This document shows, piece after piece, positions 10,538-20,259 of a stretch of DNA of 64,000 nt; within the stretch, counting starts at the first letter, position 1, and each line of letters starts with the position of its first letter. The stretch spans positions 1-64,000 of the forward strand of contig JASEFK010000012.1 in NCBI GenBank assembly GCA_030019255.1, in the 5' to 3' direction. The DNA comes from Actinomycetota bacterium (lineage in GTDB: Bacteria; Actinomycetota; Geothermincolia; Geothermincolales; RBG-13-55-18). The position numbers and the translations under genes were made by a program. The notes beneath the pieces are model-generated. The model worked only from the letters and a program-made list of their open reading frames with translations. It was not told the DNA's origin and ran no database searches.

Positions 10538-10585
10538 GATAGAGATAGAGATAGAGATGGAGATGGAGATGGAGATGGAGATGGA
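10538..10585 (+). repeat. (GATRGA)8 microsatellite touching the gap RBS
   Basis: Eight perfect six-base units: three GATAGA then five GATGGA, running directly into AGGAGG (10586-10591), the Shine-Dalgarno of gap. The tract is purine-rich and would lie in the untranslated leader. Each unit carries a weak GGAG/AGAG element, so unit number could alter ribosome standby binding without changing the protein. Confidence 0.9.
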
Positions 10586-10594
10586 AGGAGGTAG

Positions 10595-11590
<996 letters not shown>

Positions 11591-11603
11591 TACGGAGGCG
11601 GAA

Positions 11604-12788
11604 ATGACCAAGAAGACCGTTCGGGACGTGGAGGTGGCCGGCAAGCGGGTGCTGGTCAGGGTGGACTTCAATGTCCCCCTCACCGAAAGCGGGGAGATAG
11701 AGGACGACACCCGCATACGCGCCGCCCTGCCCACCCTCCGGTATCTCCTGGACAAGGGAGCCTCCCTGGTGATCATGTCCCACCTGGGACGCCCAAAGGG
11801 GCAGGTGGTGGACAAGCTGCGCCTAGACCCGGTGGCCAAGAGGCTGGGAGAGCTCCTGGGAGCGCCGGTGCGCAAGCTGGACCAGGTGGTGGGCCCCGAG
11901 GTGGAGGAAGTCTGCTCCGCCCTGCGTCCCGGCGAGGCGGTCCTCCTGGAGAACCTGCGCTTCCACCCCGGCGAAACGGCCAACGACCCCGAGTTCGCCG
12001 CCGCCCTGGCGCGACTGGGCGACCTCTACGTGAACGACGCCTTTGGGGCGGCCCACCGGGCACACGCCTCCGTGGTGGGCGTGGCGGAGCGGCTCCCCGC
12101 CGTGGCCGGCCTGCTCATGGAGAAGGAACTCCGGGCCCTGGGAGGGCTGGTGCAGAATCCCGGCCGGCCCTTCGTGGCCGTCCTGGGGGGAAGCAAGATC
12201 TCCGACAAGCTCAAGGTGCTCTCCAGGCTGCGTGAGCTGGTGGACACCCTCATCCTGGGCGGGGGCATGTGCTTCACGATAATGAAATGGAAGGGACTGG
12301 AAATCGGGAAATCACTCTGCGAAGAGGATTTTCTGGACCAGGTGGGGGAACTGGTGGAGGGAGGCCCGGCCGGGGGGGCGGAGATCCTCCTTCCCCGGGA
12401 CCTGGTGGTGGCCGACGACTTCCGACCCGACGCGGAGAGTCGGGTGGTGGACGCGGAGCACATCCCTCCAGGTTGGATGGGCCTGGACATCGGCCCGCGT
12501 ACCTGCGAGGCCTACGCTTCCAGAATAGGCCAGGCGGCCACCGTCTTCTGGAACGGCCCCATGGGCGTCTTCGAGTGGGAACGTTTCCAGGAGGGTACCC
12601 GGAGGGTGGCGGAGGCCATAGCCTCCTCGGGAGCGGTAACCGTTGCCGGAGGGGGAGATACCATAGCCGCCATCCGCAAGTTTGGCCTGGAGGACCGCTT
12701 CACCCACATCTCCACGGGCGGTGGCGCCTCCATGGAATTCCTGGAAGGCAAGGTACTTCCGGGGGTGGAGGTTCTTCAGGAAAAATAA
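11604..12788 (+). CDS. pgk: Phosphoglycerate kinase
   Basis: Forms ATP from 1,3-bisphosphoglycerate; 394 aa. Substrate-binding motif RVDFNVPL near residue 22, HLGRPKG near residue 55, and the C-terminal nucleotide site (FWNGPMGVFEWERF, AGGGDTIAAI, STGGGASMEFLEG). ATG start 13 bases after the gap stop with GGAGG in between, consistent with one operon. Confidence 0.98.
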   Translation: MTKKTVRDVEVAGKRVLVRVDFNVPLTESGEIEDDTRIRAALPTLRYLLDKGASLVIMSHLGRPKGQVVDKLRLDPVAKRLGELLGAPVRKLDQVVGPEVEEVCSALRPGEAVLLENLRFHPGETANDPEFAAALARLGDLYVNDAFGAAHRAHASVVGVAERLPAVAGLLMEKELRALGGLVQNPGRPFVAVLGGSKISDKLKVLSRLRELVDTLILGGGMCFTIMKWKGLEIGKSLCEEDFLDQVGELVEGGPAGGAEILLPRDLVVADDFRPDAESRVVDAEHIPPGWMGLDIGPRTCEAYASRIGQAATVFWNGPMGVFEWERFQEGTRRVAEAIASSGAVTVAGGGDTIAAIRKFGLEDRFTHISTGGGASMEFLEGKVLPGVEVLQEK

Positions 12789-12807
12789 GGAAAGGGGGAC
12801 CTTACCC

Positions 12808-13569
12808 ATGCGCTTGCCGCTGGTTGCAGGGAACTGGAAGATGCACAAGGATCACCGCGAGGCGGTGGAACTGGTGAAGGAACTGGACGGTCTCCTGGCT
12901 GGGCTGGAAGGGGTGGAGGTAGTGGTCTGCCCGCCCTTCACCGCTCTCTCCGACGTCTCGCGCACGCTCAGGGGATCCGGCTCGCGGATCGCCCTGGGGG
13001 CCCAGGACGTATACCCAGCGCCGGAAGGGGCCTATACCGGGGAGATATCACCCCGCATGCTCAAGGCCCTGGAAGTACTTTACGTAATCGTGGGCCACAG
13101 CGAACGCCGGGAGATCATCGGGGAGGGAGACGACCTGGTGGCCGCCAAGGCGCGTGCGGTTCTGGAGGAGGGAATGGTGCCCATCCTGTGCGTGGGCGAG
13201 ACCCTTAAGGAGAGGGAGGAGGGGAAGGCCGTCTCCAAGGTGCGGGGGCAGCTGGAGGCGGCTCTCTCCGCCTGGACCGGCGACGAGGTCTCCGGTCTGG
13301 TGATCGCCTACGAGCCCATATGGGCCATAGGGACGGGCAAAACGGCCACCCCCGAGGATGCCCAAGAGATGAACTCCTTCATCCGCGGCTGGCTTGCCGA
13401 GAGGTACGGGCAGGACACCGCCTCAGAGGTGCGCATCCTCTACGGCGGCAGCGTGAAGCCGGATAACGCCGCGGAGCTCATGGCCATGCCGGACATCGAC
13501 GGGGCGCTGGTGGGCGGAGCCAGCCTGAAGGCGAAGGATTTCGCCGCTATCGCTCGCTTCCGCGATTGA
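12808..13569 (+). CDS. tpiA: Triosephosphate isomerase
   Basis: Interconverts dihydroxyacetone phosphate and glyceraldehyde 3-phosphate; 253 aa. N-terminal AGNWKMHK, catalytic His in VGHSERR, catalytic Glu in AYEPIWAIGTG, phosphate loop YGGSVKPDNA and GGASL. ATG 12808 chosen: AAAGGGGG lies upstream and the N-terminus matches the family. The open frame extends back into pgk but is overlap only. Confidence 0.97.
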   Translation: MRLPLVAGNWKMHKDHREAVELVKELDGLLAGLEGVEVVVCPPFTALSDVSRTLRGSGSRIALGAQDVYPAPEGAYTGEISPRMLKALEVLYVIVGHSERREIIGEGDDLVAAKARAVLEEGMVPILCVGETLKEREEGKAVSKVRGQLEAALSAWTGDEVSGLVIAYEPIWAIGTGKTATPEDAQEMNSFIRGWLAERYGQDTASEVRILYGGSVKPDNAAELMAMPDIDGALVGGASLKAKDFAAIARFRD

Positions 13570-13701
13570 CCTCCTAAATGTCAAGCGCGGGGACGGGGGA
13601 GACGTCGTCGTGGTAAAATACCCCTGGTGGGCCGTTCCGCATTTAAGGACGCAGGATCGCGAGAAGGAATGACCTTGAGACGTGCAGCCGGGAGGTAGGA
13701 A

Positions 13702-13938
13702 TTGGATATCCTGAAATACATCATGATCCCCCTCTTCTTTATCTCCGGGCTTTCCATGACCGTCTTCGTCCTCCTGCATTCCGGGAGGGGGAGCGGCCTC
13801 TCCAGCGCCTTCGGAGGGTCCTCGCTGGGGGGCCTTTCCGGGACCCAGGTGGTGCAGAAAAACCTGGACCGCATCACCATCGCCAGCGCCTTCGTCTTCG
13901 TCATCACCACCATAGTCCTCATCTTCATTTACAAGTGA
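13702..13938 (+). CDS. secG: Preprotein translocase subunit SecG
   Basis: Small auxiliary subunit of the SecYEG channel; 78 aa with two transmembrane helices (residues ~5-24 and ~54-76) flanking the Gly/Ser-rich loop GLSSAFGGSS. TTG start with GGAGG 6 bases upstream. Position after tpiA matches the gap-pgk-tpiA-secG order seen in many Gram-positives. The 132-base spacer before it holds a TAAAAT -10-like element near 13613. Confidence 0.93.
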   Translation: MDILKYIMIPLFFISGLSMTVFVLLHSGRGSGLSSAFGGSSLGGLSGTQVVQKNLDRITIASAFVFVITTIVLIFIYK

Positions 13939-14408
13939 TCACGGCCACGTAAGTGGCCTCGGCCTTCCTGGGTATCCTGGAGAGACGGGGAATACCGCCG
14001 GCCTCCGTTCCCTGGTGGCGGATGGGGGACGAGACGGTACTTCGTCGGCCTTTCCGGTGGAGGGAGCCTGGGGCTTGCCGTTTCCCCTCGGCGGGGGATC
14101 TCCGGTACGTAATTGTTGGAATATTTTCCCATTGAACATGGAAGTTTCAGGTACCGCCCGGGCACGGAAAGACGCCGAAGATGGTTGCCCCTCCCGTCTC
14201 CCAGACGTGTAAATATTCTCCGGGCGCATGGATACGCCGCATGGTGACCGCAGGCGCATTCAGGGTTAAGGAATGGTGGGCAACACCGTTATCCCTGGCA
14301 GGCATGCGGGTGGGAGGCGGATGGGAGATATTATTGTAGTATAATGTTTCGATTAGGGTTGGAAAGCCGCAGGGATTCCTTTATGCGGCCGAAGGGAAAG
14401 GAGAGGAA
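13939..14408 (+). other. 470-base leader/spacer upstream of metK
   Basis: No convincing gene. GGCCAC-GTAA-GTGGCC just after secG forms a hairpin but lacks a following T-run. TATAAT at 14340-14345 is a plausible -10 for metK without a clear -35. I looked for S-box (SAM-I) riboswitch signatures because the next gene makes SAM, and found none. Confidence 0.5.
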
Positions 14409-15608
14409 GTGACCGACAGGTACCTGTTCACCTCGGAATCCGTCACCGAGGGGCATCCGGATAAGATAGCCGACCAGATAAGCGACGCCATCCTGGACGA
14501 GGTGTACCGCGATGACCCCTTCGGAAGGGTGGCCGTAGAGACCCTGGTGACCACCGGCCTGGTGATCGTGGCGGGGGAGATGACCACCTCCACCTACGTG
14601 GACATCCCCGGCGTGGTGCGCAAGACCATCGAGGAAATCGGCTACACGCGCGCCAAGTACGGCTTCGATTACGAGACCTGTGGCATCGTGGTCTCCATCG
14701 ATCCCCAGTCCCAGGACATCGCCCAGGGCGTGGACCAAGCCTACGAGGCCAGGATGGGGATGACCGAGGACGAGATGCTGGATTCCCTGGGGGCGGGGGA
14801 CCAAGGCATGATGTTCGGTTTCGCCTGCAACGAGACGCCGGAACTCATGCCCATGCCCATCATCCTGGCGCACAAGCTGGCCCACCGTCTGGCCGAGGTG
14901 CGCAAGGCGGGCATACTTCCCTACCTGCGGCCGGACGGCAAGTCCCAGGTCACCGTGGAATACGAGAACGGCAGGCCAGTTAGGGTGAACACGGTGCTCA
15001 TCTCCGCCCAGCACCGCCCCAACGTGGACATCGAGGAGCTCATGAAGCCCGACCTCATTGAGCACGTCATACACCCGGTGCTACCCCCGGAGATGGTGGA
15101 CAAGGACCTGCGGGTGCTGGTGAACCCTACGGGGAAGTTCGTCACCGGAGGCCCCATGGGCGATACCGGTCTCACCGGGAGGAAGATCATCGTGGACACC
15201 TACGGGGGCATGGCCAGGCACGGGGGAGGCTGCTTCTCGGGAAAGGACCCCACCAAGGTGGACCGCTCCGCGGCTTACGCGGCGCGCTACGTGGCCAAGA
15301 ACGTGGTGGCCGCGGGGCTGGCGGACCGCTTCGAGATCCAGCTGGCCTACGCCATCGGCGTGGCCCGTCCGGTGTCCATAATGATCGACGCCTTCGGCAC
15401 GGAGAAGGTGGAGCTGGACACCATCCTGGAGCTCATCCGGGCCCACTTCGACCTGCGCCCGGCGGCCATCATCCGGGACCTCAATCTCAGGAGGCCCATC
15501 TACAAGAAGACGGCGGCCTACGGCCATTTCGGGCGCATGGACAAGGACTTCACCTGGGAGAGGACGGACAAGGCGGAGATCCTGCGCCGGGAGGCCGGCC
15601 TGGATTGA
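14409..15608 (+). CDS. metK: S-adenosylmethionine synthetase
   Basis: Makes SAM from methionine and ATP; 399 aa, normal length. Motifs: [18 protein letters not shown] near the N-terminus, ATP motif [10 protein letters not shown], and the P-loop-like [19 protein letters not shown] (most homologues have GGGAFSGKD). GTG start with AAAGGAGAGG upstream; there is no earlier in-frame start consistent with the conserved N-terminus [12 protein letters not shown] feeds RsmB and the radical-SAM enzyme MiaB in this window. Confidence 0.98.
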   Translation: MTDRYLFTSESVTEGHPDKIADQISDAILDEVYRDDPFGRVAVETLVTTGLVIVAGEMTTSTYVDIPGVVRKTIEEIGYTRAKYGFDYETCGIVVSIDPQSQDIAQGVDQAYEARMGMTEDEMLDSLGAGDQGMMFGFACNETPELMPMPIILAHKLAHRLAEVRKAGILPYLRPDGKSQVTVEYENGRPVRVNTVLISAQHRPNVDIEELMKPDLIEHVIHPVLPPEMVDKDLRVLVNPTGKFVTGGPMGDTGLTGRKIIVDTYGGMARHGGGCFSGKDPTKVDRSAAYAARYVAKNVVAAGLADRFEIQLAYAIGVARPVSIMIDAFGTEKVELDTILELIRAHFDLRPAAIIRDLNLRRPIYKKTAAYGHFGRMDKDFTWERTDKAEILRREAGLD

Positions 15609-15692
15609 GCGGGGTCAAGGCCCCCGGGGGCCGCGGGTGTTAGTCTTGAGGCGTTGCGGAACTCGAGTCGTGTCGCTGGTGGAGGCGTGAAA

Positions 15693-16196
15693 ATGGCGGT
15701 TCTTCCCATCAGGGTCTTCGGGGATCCCGTGCTCCGGGAGGTCTGCCCGGAGGTGAAGGAGATCGACGAGAGCGTGGAAAAGCTGGTCCGGGACCTGGTG
15801 GACTCCCTGCCCCGTCCGGGAGGAGCGGGTCTTTCCGCGAACCAGTTGGGGGTCCTGAAGAGGGTCTTCGTCTACGAGGACCAGGGGGAGGTCAGGGCCT
15901 GCATCAATCCGCGCCTGGTGTCCGTATCCGAGGAGACGGGGGAGGATCTGGAAGGATGCCTCAGCCTTCCGGGAGTGGCGGTGCCCGTGACCAGGCACCT
16001 GTCCCTGGTCCTGGAGTGCCTGGACCTGGATGGCAGCCCGAGGCGGTTAGAGGTGGAGGGCTGGCTTGCCAGGGTTTTCCAGCACGAACTGGACCACCTG
16101 GACGGCCGGCTCATCCTGGACAGGACGGACCGCTCGAGCAGGGTGCAGGCCATACAGTTCCTACAGGGAGAACTTGAACCCGAGTGCAGCGACTGA
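15693..16196 (+). CDS. def: Peptide deformylase
   Basis: Fe/Zn hydrolase removing the formyl group from nascent peptides; 167 aa. All three family motifs present: GAGLSANQLG (motif 1), EGCLSLPG (motif 2, metal Cys) and QHELDHLDG (motif 3, HExxH-type). ATG 15693 follows GGAGG by 7 bases; GTG 15687 is an alternative. Lies just upstream of fmt, which adds the formyl group. priA, found between metK and def in many actinobacteria, is missing. Confidence 0.96.
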   Translation: MAVLPIRVFGDPVLREVCPEVKEIDESVEKLVRDLVDSLPRPGGAGLSANQLGVLKRVFVYEDQGEVRACINPRLVSVSEETGEDLEGCLSLPGVAVPVTRHLSLVLECLDLDGSPRRLEVEGWLARVFQHELDHLDGRLILDRTDRSSRVQAIQFLQGELEPECSD

Positions 16197-16229
16197 CCGC
16201 CGGAAATAAGGGAGGGGGACTTCGTTTCC

Positions 16230-17177
16230 TTGAGATTCCTTTTTCTGGGAACCGGTGATTACGCGCGTGATGCCCTGGAGAAGCTGCTCAGCGGGGGGCT
16301 GAACCCACGGGAGGTGATCACCGGTCCGGACCGGCCCTCCGGAAGGGGACTGCGTACGCGGCCCACCCCGGTGGCGGAACTGGCGGGAAGGAGGGGGCTG
16401 GACCTCCACAAGCTCGAAAGGCCGGCGGAATGGGAATTCAAGGAGATCCTGGACCGGCACCGGCCCGATTTCATCCTGGTCTGCGACTACGGGAACCTGA
16501 TACCGGGGGGCGTTCTTTCCCTCCTGCCCGGACGTTTCCTGAACCTGCACCCCTCGCTCCTGCCGCGGTACCGCGGTGCAGCGCCCATCCGCCGGGCGCT
16601 GATGGACGGGGCGACGAGGACCGGGGTATCCCTGATGGTGATGGACGAGGGGCTGGACACCGGACCGGTGGTGGACGCCCTGGAGGTGGAGGTCCTTCCC
16701 GAGGACGACGCGGGAACCCTGCGGCTCCGGCTGGCGGAGCTGGGCGCGCACCTGGTTGAGGCGGCGCTTCCCGCCTACCTGGAGGGAAGGTTGCCTCCGA
16801 GGGAGCAGGATCCGCGTGAAGCCACCTACGCCCCTCCCCTGCGGAAGGAGGAGCTGTTGATAGACTGGAAGATGCCGGCGTCCGAGATCCACAACCGGAT
16901 CCGGGCCTTGGCCCCCTCTCCGGGCGCGCGGGGGAGGTTGGGAGGGAAATGGATGAAGATACTCCGTTCGCGGCCGCGTGAGGACGTCCTGGGCCTTCAA
17001 CCCGGAGAGCTGGCCGGGGAGGGGAAGAGGGAGATGCTGGTGGGAACGGGGCACGGCGCCCTGGAGGTGCTCCAACTGCAGCCGGAGGGCCGCAGGCGCA
17101 TGGAGGCTGCCGAATTCCTCAGGGGCTACCGCGGCGGAAAAGGGGGTTTCTTCGAAGCGGTGGTCGGAAATGGCTGA
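16230..17177 (+). CDS. fmt: Methionyl-tRNA formyltransferase
   Basis: Formylates initiator Met-tRNA using 10-formyl-THF; 315 aa. Formyl transferase domain with FLGTGDYARDALEKLL at the N-terminus, catalytic region LNLHPSLLPRYRGAAPI and DTGPVV, then a C-terminal OB-like domain. TTG start with AGGGAGGGGG about 12 bases upstream. The stop overlaps the rsmB ATG by 8 bases. Confidence 0.96.
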   Translation: MRFLFLGTGDYARDALEKLLSGGLNPREVITGPDRPSGRGLRTRPTPVAELAGRRGLDLHKLERPAEWEFKEILDRHRPDFILVCDYGNLIPGGVLSLLPGRFLNLHPSLLPRYRGAAPIRRALMDGATRTGVSLMVMDEGLDTGPVVDALEVEVLPEDDAGTLRLRLAELGAHLVEAALPAYLEGRLPPREQDPREATYAPPLRKEELLIDWKMPASEIHNRIRALAPSPGARGRLGGKWMKILRSRPREDVLGLQPGELAGEGKREMLVGTGHGALEVLQLQPEGRRRMEAAEFLRGYRGGKGGFFEAVVGNG

Positions 17178-18570
17178 CAACAGAAGGAAGGGGAAGGGCG
17201 TCCGCGCGAGGGAGAGGAAGGCGGCGGTCCCTCCCGCCGATGCCCGGGACCTGGCCTACCGGCTTACCCGGCGCGTCCACGCCGAGGGGGGTTACCTAGG
17301 CCTTCTTATCAGGTACGGCCTGGACGGCAGCAACCTGAGCGCCCGCGACCGCGCCTTAGTGGCCGAGCTGGCCTACGGTGTGCAGCGGCACCGCAACAAG
17401 ATCGACCACGTCATCGCCGCCTTTTCCAACCGCCCCCTGAAGGAGCTCAATCCCGAGGTCCTGGACATCCTGCGTTTAGGGGTCTTCCAGCTGCTGGAGA
17501 TGCGGGTGCCTCCCCACGCGGCGGTAAATGAGAGCGTGGAGCTGGCCAAAAGGCACCTTGGGAAAAGCGCGGGCTACGTCAACGCGGTGATGCGCGGCGT
17601 GGCCGAGGGGCTGGAAGATGTTTCCTGGCCCGGTCCGGAGGACCTTCCCTTCCACCTGGAGGTGGTCCATTCCCATCCCCGCTGGCTGGTTGAGTACCTG
17701 ATAAAGCGCTTTGGGGAGAAGGAAGCCCTGGAGCTCTGCCGGACGGACAACCGGATCCCCACCCTCACCCTGCGGATAAATCCTCTCCGCACCTCGCGGG
17801 AGGAGCTCCTCGTGGAGATGGAATCCCACGGCTGGCGGGGGAGACCCTCCGCCCTGTTCCCCGAATCCCTGGTGGAGGTGGCCGTCCCCTATCCAACCCT
17901 CCTGGACTGGCTGGAAAGAGGCCTCTGCGTGGTTCAGGACGAGAGCTCCATGCTGGTCAGCCACGTGGTAGATCCCCGGGAGGGGCAGGTGGTGGTGGAC
18001 GCCTGCGCCGCTCCGGGAGGAAAGTCCACCCACCTGGCTCTGCTGGGAGGGGAGAGGTGCCGGGTGATCGCCGTGGACCGCAACCCCGGGCGACTTAAGG
18101 CCATGCGCAACGCCGTGAGGCGGCTGGGGCTGAAAAACATCGATATCCGGATGGGAGACGCGGCGCGCCTGCGCGAGGTGGTGGAGGTTTCCGCCGATGC
18201 CGTGCTCCTGGATGCTCCCTGCAGCGGGCTGGGAACCTTGCGCAGGAATCCGGAACTGAAGTGGAAGCGTTTCCCCGGCGACATCGCCAACCTGGCCGGC
18301 GTGCAGTCCAGGCTCATCCGAGGCTGCGCGGAGGCGGTGCGCCCCGGCGGGGTCCTGGTCTATTCCGTATGCACCTTCACCCTCGAGGAGACGGTTGGTG
18401 TGGTGGAGGACTTCCTGCGGGAGAGGAAGGATTTCGTGCCGGAGAGCCCGGCTTCCCTGATCCCCGAAACGCTGGCGGTGGATCTCTCGCCGCGAGGATA
18501 CCTCCAGATCCTGCCTCATCGCCACGGCATGGAGGGGATGTTTATCGCCCGCCTGCGGAGGAAGGAGTGA
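17170..18570 (+). CDS. rsmB: 16S rRNA m5C967 methyltransferase
   Basis: SAM-dependent methyltransferase RsmB/Sun; 466 aa. NusB-like RNA-binding domain (residues ~20-150, LAYGVQRHRNKIDHVI), then the methyltransferase domain with SAM motif DACAAPGGKSTHLA, catalytic cysteine in DAPCSGLGTLRRNP and the second conserved Cys in YSVCTF. Start ATG 17170 lies inside the end of fmt, so the pair is translationally coupled. The longer upstream frame is overlap with fmt. Confidence 0.96.
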   Translation: MADNRRKGKGVRARERKAAVPPADARDLAYRLTRRVHAEGGYLGLLIRYGLDGSNLSARDRALVAELAYGVQRHRNKIDHVIAAFSNRPLKELNPEVLDILRLGVFQLLEMRVPPHAAVNESVELAKRHLGKSAGYVNAVMRGVAEGLEDVSWPGPEDLPFHLEVVHSHPRWLVEYLIKRFGEKEALELCRTDNRIPTLTLRINPLRTSREELLVEMESHGWRGRPSALFPESLVEVAVPYPTLLDWLERGLCVVQDESSMLVSHVVDPREGQVVVDACAAPGGKSTHLALLGGERCRVIAVDRNPGRLKAMRNAVRRLGLKNIDIRMGDAARLREVVEVSADAVLLDAPCSGLGTLRRNPELKWKRFPGDIANLAGVQSRLIRGCAEAVRPGGVLVYSVCTFTLEETVGVVEDFLRERKDFVPESPASLIPETLAVDLSPRGYLQILPHRHGMEGMFIARLRRKE

Positions 18571-18704
18571 GGGCTGCGGCATGACGCGCCGCCGGTCCTG
18601 ATCTTCGCCACCTCGCCGGATCTTGAGCCGGGCGGACCGGCGCCGGCCCGGAAAAATTGATCTCGTGCACCCCGCAACAGCGTGGTTTACCGTCGTTCCC
18701 CGTC

Positions 18705-18790
18705 GGGACGCATGTTCGATGGGACCTCCGCCTCCAGGGTCCTTCAGGGCTGGAGGTAAAGGTAATTTTGTCACCCCGCGGAAATATAAT
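18705..18790 (+). promoter_or_regulatory. recA upstream region: -10 element and weak LexA-like box
   Basis: TATAAT at 18785-18790 fits a -10 about 75 bases before recA. GGGAC-GCAT-GTTCG at 18705-18718 matches 8 of 10 fixed bases of the Gram-positive LexA box CGAAC-N4-GTTCG. No good -35 is seen at the expected distance (TTGTCA at 18768 is only 11 bases from the -10). Nothing else stands out in the 295-base spacer. Confidence 0.3.
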
Positions 18791-18865
18791 CAGTGAGGAC
18801 TTGACGAGAGGACTTCGCGCACGGGCGGTTCATGGTGAAGGTCGGGACGTGAGAAGAGCGGGAGG

Positions 18866-19957
18866 ATGAAAGTGGAAAAGGAAAAGGCACTGGAGATGGC
18901 CCTGATGCAGATTGAAAGGCAGTTCGGCAAGGGTTCCATCATGAAGCTGGGCCAGGACAACCACCGTTTCCAGGTGGAGGTGATACCCACGGGCGCCCTT
19001 TCCCTGGACATCGCCCTGGGGATAGGGGGGGTACCGCGGGGACGTATCGTGGAGATCTTCGGCCCCGAGTCCTCGGGAAAGACCACCGTAGCCCTGCACA
19101 TTATCGCCGAGGCGCAGAAACGCGGCGGCATCGCCGCCTTCATCGATGCCGAGCATGCCCTGGACCCAAGTTACGCCAGGGCCTTGGGGGTGGACGTGGA
19201 CGAGCTCCTCATCTCCCAGCCGGATACCGGCGAGCAGGCCCTGGAGATAGCGGATATGCTGGTCCGCAGCGGGGCCCTGGACGTGGTGGTCATCGATTCC
19301 GTGGCCGCACTGGTTCCCCGCATGGAGATCGAGGGGGAGATGGGTGACTCCCACGTGGGCCTCCAGGCCCGGCTGATGTCCCAGGCCCTGCGCAAGCTTG
19401 CTGGAACCATAAGCAAGTCCAACACCACGGCCATCTTCATAAACCAGCTCCGAGAGAAGATAGGCGTGATGTTCGGAAGCCCGGAGACCACGCCGGGTGG
19501 GAAGGCGTTGAAGTTTTACGCCTCCGTGAGGCTGGACATAAGAAAATTGGACAGCATCAAGCAGGGTGCGGAGATCATCGGCAACCAGGTGAGGGTCAAG
19601 GTGGTCAAGAACAAGATGGCCCCGCCCTTCCGGAAGGCGGAATTCGACATCATGTATGGGAAGGGGATTTCCTCGGAGGGAAATGTCCTGGACCTGGCGG
19701 TGGAGCACGGCCTGGTGAAGAAGAGCGGTTCCTGGTACACCTACGGCGAGGAGCAGCTGGGGCAGGGAAGGGAAAACGCCAAGCAATACCTTTCCGACAA
19801 CCCGGACCTCATGCGCAAGCTGGAAAACCAGTTGAGGGCCATGCTCAACCTCCCTCCCGTCCCGGAGATCGTGCCTCGGGTGGCGCAGAACGGAAAGGCC
19901 AACAACACCAACGGGTCCAAGGCCAAGCCAGAGGCCGCCTCCAGGGGTTCCGAGTAA
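18866..19957 (+). CDS. recA: Recombinase RecA
   Basis: Homologous recombination and SOS coprotease; 363 aa. Walker [10 protein letters not shown], Walker [11 protein letters not shown], the loop [20 protein letters not shown] and [13 protein letters not shown]. The C-terminal tail is Asn/Lys-rich ([13 protein letters not shown]) instead of strongly acidic. GGGAGG abuts the ATG. recX, which commonly follows recA in actinobacteria, is absent; the next gene is rny behind a structured leader. Confidence 0.98.
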   Translation: MKVEKEKALEMALMQIERQFGKGSIMKLGQDNHRFQVEVIPTGALSLDIALGIGGVPRGRIVEIFGPESSGKTTVALHIIAEAQKRGGIAAFIDAEHALDPSYARALGVDVDELLISQPDTGEQALEIADMLVRSGALDVVVIDSVAALVPRMEIEGEMGDSHVGLQARLMSQALRKLAGTISKSNTTAIFINQLREKIGVMFGSPETTPGGKALKFYASVRLDIRKLDSIKQGAEIIGNQVRVKVVKNKMAPPFRKAEFDIMYGKGISSEGNVLDLAVEHGLVKKSGSWYTYGEEQLGQGRENAKQYLSDNPDLMRKLENQLRAMLNLPPVPEIVPRVAQNGKANNTNGSKAKPEAASRGSE

Positions 19958-20024
19958 GGCGGCATGGCATGGTATCCGCCTGGGGTATTCAGGGGAACCC
20001 CCTCCTTCCGGATGTGGGGTTTCC

Positions 20025-20054
20025 TTGACACTATATCGGCGCTTTTCTTAGAAT
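20025..20054 (+). promoter_or_regulatory. Promoter of the rny leader RNA
   Basis: TTGACA (20025-20030) and TAGAAT (20049-20054) are 18 bases apart, a good sigma-A-type promoter. Predicted initiation near 20061 falls exactly at the first paired base of the downstream RNA structure. Confidence 0.7.
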
Positions 20055-20060
20055 AAAATT

Positions 20061-20208
20061 CGGCTAAGGTTATTGGCAGCTGGTTGATATCCGAGCGGCT
20101 TTGCCGCTTCATGGATAGCCGTAAGAGAGCAAGGAGTTGATACCTGAACCTTACGGTCAATCTAAACCGTAGATTTAACCTTATGCCGAGATTAAAACTC
20201 GGCATTTT
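20061..20208 (+). ncRNA. Structured leader RNA of unknown class upstream of rny
   Basis: A closed structure is readable directly. The 11-base-pair closing stem pairs 20062-20072 with 20176-20187 (one bulge at 20184). Inside, AGCGGC-TTT-GCCGCT (20094-20108) is capped on TATCC/GGATA (20088-20092 with 20113-20117). CCGTAAG (20119-20125) pairs with CTTACGG (20150-20156). An alternative hairpin, TACGGT (20152-20157) with ACCGTA (20166-20171), excludes the last one. The closing stem 3' strand shares ATGCC with the terminator 5' arm. This is the layout of a riboswitch or attenuator, or a terminated small RNA. I could not match it to a known class. Confidence 0.65.
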
Positions 20209-20209
20209 T
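20183..20209 (+). terminator. Intrinsic terminator before rny
   Basis: ATGCCGAG-ATTAAAA-CTCGGCAT followed by TTTTT: a perfect 8-base-pair stem with a U-run. It lies 50 bases before the rny start, so it either ends a separate small RNA or attenuates rny. A second hairpin, CCGGG/CCCGG at 20221-20236, follows. Confidence 0.85.
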
Positions 20210-20259
20210 GCGTTATTTCTCCGGGGTTTAACCCGGTTTGACATACAAGAAGGGAGGAA

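Noticed and set aside
13939-14408. SAM riboswitch before metK
   Set aside because: Searched by eye for S-box core motifs and the SAM-IV type; none found.
18768-18790. TTGTCA with TATAAT as a recA promoter
   Set aside because: Spacing of 11 bases is too short for sigma-A; only the -10 is kept as possible.
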